This document shows positions 63,225 to 64,000 of a stretch of DNA of 64,000 nt, in pieces; position 1 is the stretch's first letter; each line of letters starts with the position of its first letter. Made by a program: the position numbers and the translations under genes. The DNA comes from Pseudovibrio exalbescens DSM 16456. GTDB lineage: Bacteria; Pseudomonadota; Alphaproteobacteria; Rhizobiales; Stappiaceae. A model generated the notes under the pieces. It saw nothing but the letters and a program-made list of their open reading frames with translations. It made no database searches and had not been told where the DNA came from. Where the stretch lies: positions 279,748 through 343,747 of the forward strand of contig NZ_KE383918.1 of the NCBI RefSeq assembly GCF_000422785.1, given 5' to 3'.

Positions 63225-63569
63225 AGCGGACAGAGTGCGATTGAATTGGGCCGGGTCTTGCGCAGATCCGGCCTTTTTGTTGCCGATTGGCGACAGTCTG
63301 GCCGTCTTGCTCAGGGCCAGAGGGTGACAAAATCGACGATTTGCTCCATAACGAGGCAAGGACCGAGACGCGCTTGAGCGCTCCGGTCTCTGGTAATTTG
63401 CAAGGCAGTTCCTATTTTACTGCTTTCCGGCCCGCCCTTGGACGCTGAACGGCGTGTGACGGGGCGCTGGCCGTTTCTGAAAAATTCGAAGAGGCAGATA
63501 ACCGGTTGCCAGCTCTTGCTTGCAAAGGAGAGCGGGCGGCGCGGGCTTACTGCCGGAGGCATTAGTACA
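63225..63569. other. Intergenic region between argD and hslO
   Basis: 345 bp holding the argD terminator (63249-63278) and no gene I can support; argF, frequently found here in relatives, is absent. Confidence 0.5.
63249..63278 (+). terminator. Terminator after argD
   Basis: GGCCGGGTC and GATCCGGCC pair over 9 bp (one G-T) around a 7-base loop, followed by five Ts. Confidence 0.85.
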
Positions 63570-64000
63570 GTGGATCAGAACCAACCTGCCAACAAACCAC
63601 TGGCCGGAGAAGATGCAGTCGTCCCGTTTGCTGTCGAGGCGCTGGATGCCCGGGGTCGCGCCGTGGCGCTCGGCCCGGTGTTGAACAGCATCCTCCAGCG
63701 GCATGATTACCCGGCGCCGGTGAACAAGCTGTTGGCGCAAGCCATCACGTTGACGGCGCTGTTGGGAAGCACTCTGAAGTTTGAAGGGCGGTTGACCCTG
63801 CAAACCCAGACGGACGGCCCAGTGTCCATGCTCGTGGTGGATTTCAACGCGCCCGACGGCCTGCGCGCGACGGCCAAGTTCGACACGCAGGCCGTGGAAG
63901 CCATGGCCGCACAGGACGACTTCCGGCCGGAATTCCTGCTTGGTCGTGGTCATATGGCCTTTACGATTGATCAAGGCCGGCACATGAGCCGCTACCAAGG
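63570..64000 (+). CDS. hslO: Hsp33 redox-regulated chaperone, 3' end outside window
   Basis: The first 143 residues, from GTG 63570 with GGAGG ten bases upstream. Reads VVPFAVEALDARGRAVALGPVLNSI, PAPVNKLLAQAITLTALLGSTLKFEGRLTLQTQTDGPVSMLVVDF region and QGRHMSRYQ, the N-terminal Hsp33 core. The C-terminal redox zinc cysteines (CxC...CxxC) lie beyond the edge and cannot be checked. Located 345 bp after argD. Confidence 0.92.
   Translation, partial: MDQNQPANKPLAGEDAVVPFAVEALDARGRAVALGPVLNSILQRHDYPAPVNKLLAQAITLTALLGSTLKFEGRLTLQTQTDGPVSMLVVDFNAPDGLRATAKFDTQAVEAMAAQDDFRPEFLLGRGHMAFTIDQGRHMSRYQ

Noticed and set aside
1-64000. CRISPR arrays, insertion sequences, prophage, rRNA or integrase genes
   Set aside because: No regularly spaced repeats, no transposase or integrase motifs and no rRNA-like sequence were seen when reading both strands.

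Overview
The window looks like a piece of an alphaproteobacterial main chromosome, probably Rhizobiales-like (Rhodobiaceae/Parvibaculum-type rather than a named genus, which I cannot fix from sequence alone). Pointers are a GcrA cell-cycle regulator, a NadQ-type NAD regulator, a TIGR02301 protein, the BtaA/BtaB betaine-lipid pair, a RibB with a degenerate RibA-like tail, PstA with a large N-terminal extension, and a phoR-pstSCAB-phoU-phoB cluster. Coding density is high, genes lie on both strands in short operons, and GTG/TTG starts are frequent. I saw no rRNA, tRNA, CRISPR array, transposase or phage gene.

Layout. 1-3.4 kb: nadA-nadB-nadC (NAD de novo synthesis, minus strand) behind two palindromic operator candidates. 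3.7-9.4 kb: an AcuI/YhdH-type reductase, a SleB-type wall hydrolase, then ygfZ-yfbR-phosphatase-nadQ (minus), so the probable regulator of nadABC lies 3 kb away. 9.5-11.5 kb: btaAB for phosphorus-free betaine lipids, with a PHO-box-like repeat upstream. 11.5-20.8 kb: small conserved proteins, LysE/RhtB exporter, NUDIX, SRAP peptidase, D-2-hydroxyacid dehydrogenase-like flavoprotein, fabI, a histidine phosphatase, GNAT and aroC. 20.9-27.6 kb: HTH-RibB-RibA-like fusion, several methyltransferases, TrmA/RlmD-like and TlyA RNA methyltransferases. 27.7-30.8 kb: a copper-delivery set (SCO1, PCuAC, small Cys/His protein) and an MFS transporter sitting between tlyA and dxs. 30.9-36.1 kb: dxs, a candidate small RNA, xseB, an HDAC-like deacetylase and Sua5. 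36.2-45.4 kb: acyl-CoA dehydrogenase, enoyl-CoA hydratase, SDR, DnaJ-like chaperone, pdxH, HAD phosphatase, acyl-CoA ligase. 45.4-48.7 kb: DUF1499, MalY-type lyase, MBL hydrolase. 49.3-57.5 kb: complete phosphate-sensing cluster. 57.6-60.3 kb: a tightly coupled acyl-CoA-dehydrogenase-fold / FlK-like thioesterase / EamA exporter operon. 60.7-64 kb: gcrA, argD and the start of hslO.

Three regulatory circuits can be read from the DNA: NAD synthesis (NadQ plus two palindromes before nadA), phosphate (PhoR/PhoB plus 11-bp-periodic half-sites before pstS and btaA, joining transport to membrane lipid remodelling), and possible riboflavin self-control (RibB carries an HTH domain and has a perfect palindrome just upstream). 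The most unusual items are that RibB fusion, a 607-residue PstA with a coiled coil, the ACAD-fold/FlK/EamA operon whose ACAD-like enzyme lacks the catalytic glutamate, and a terminator-ended transcript candidate with no ORF before dxs.
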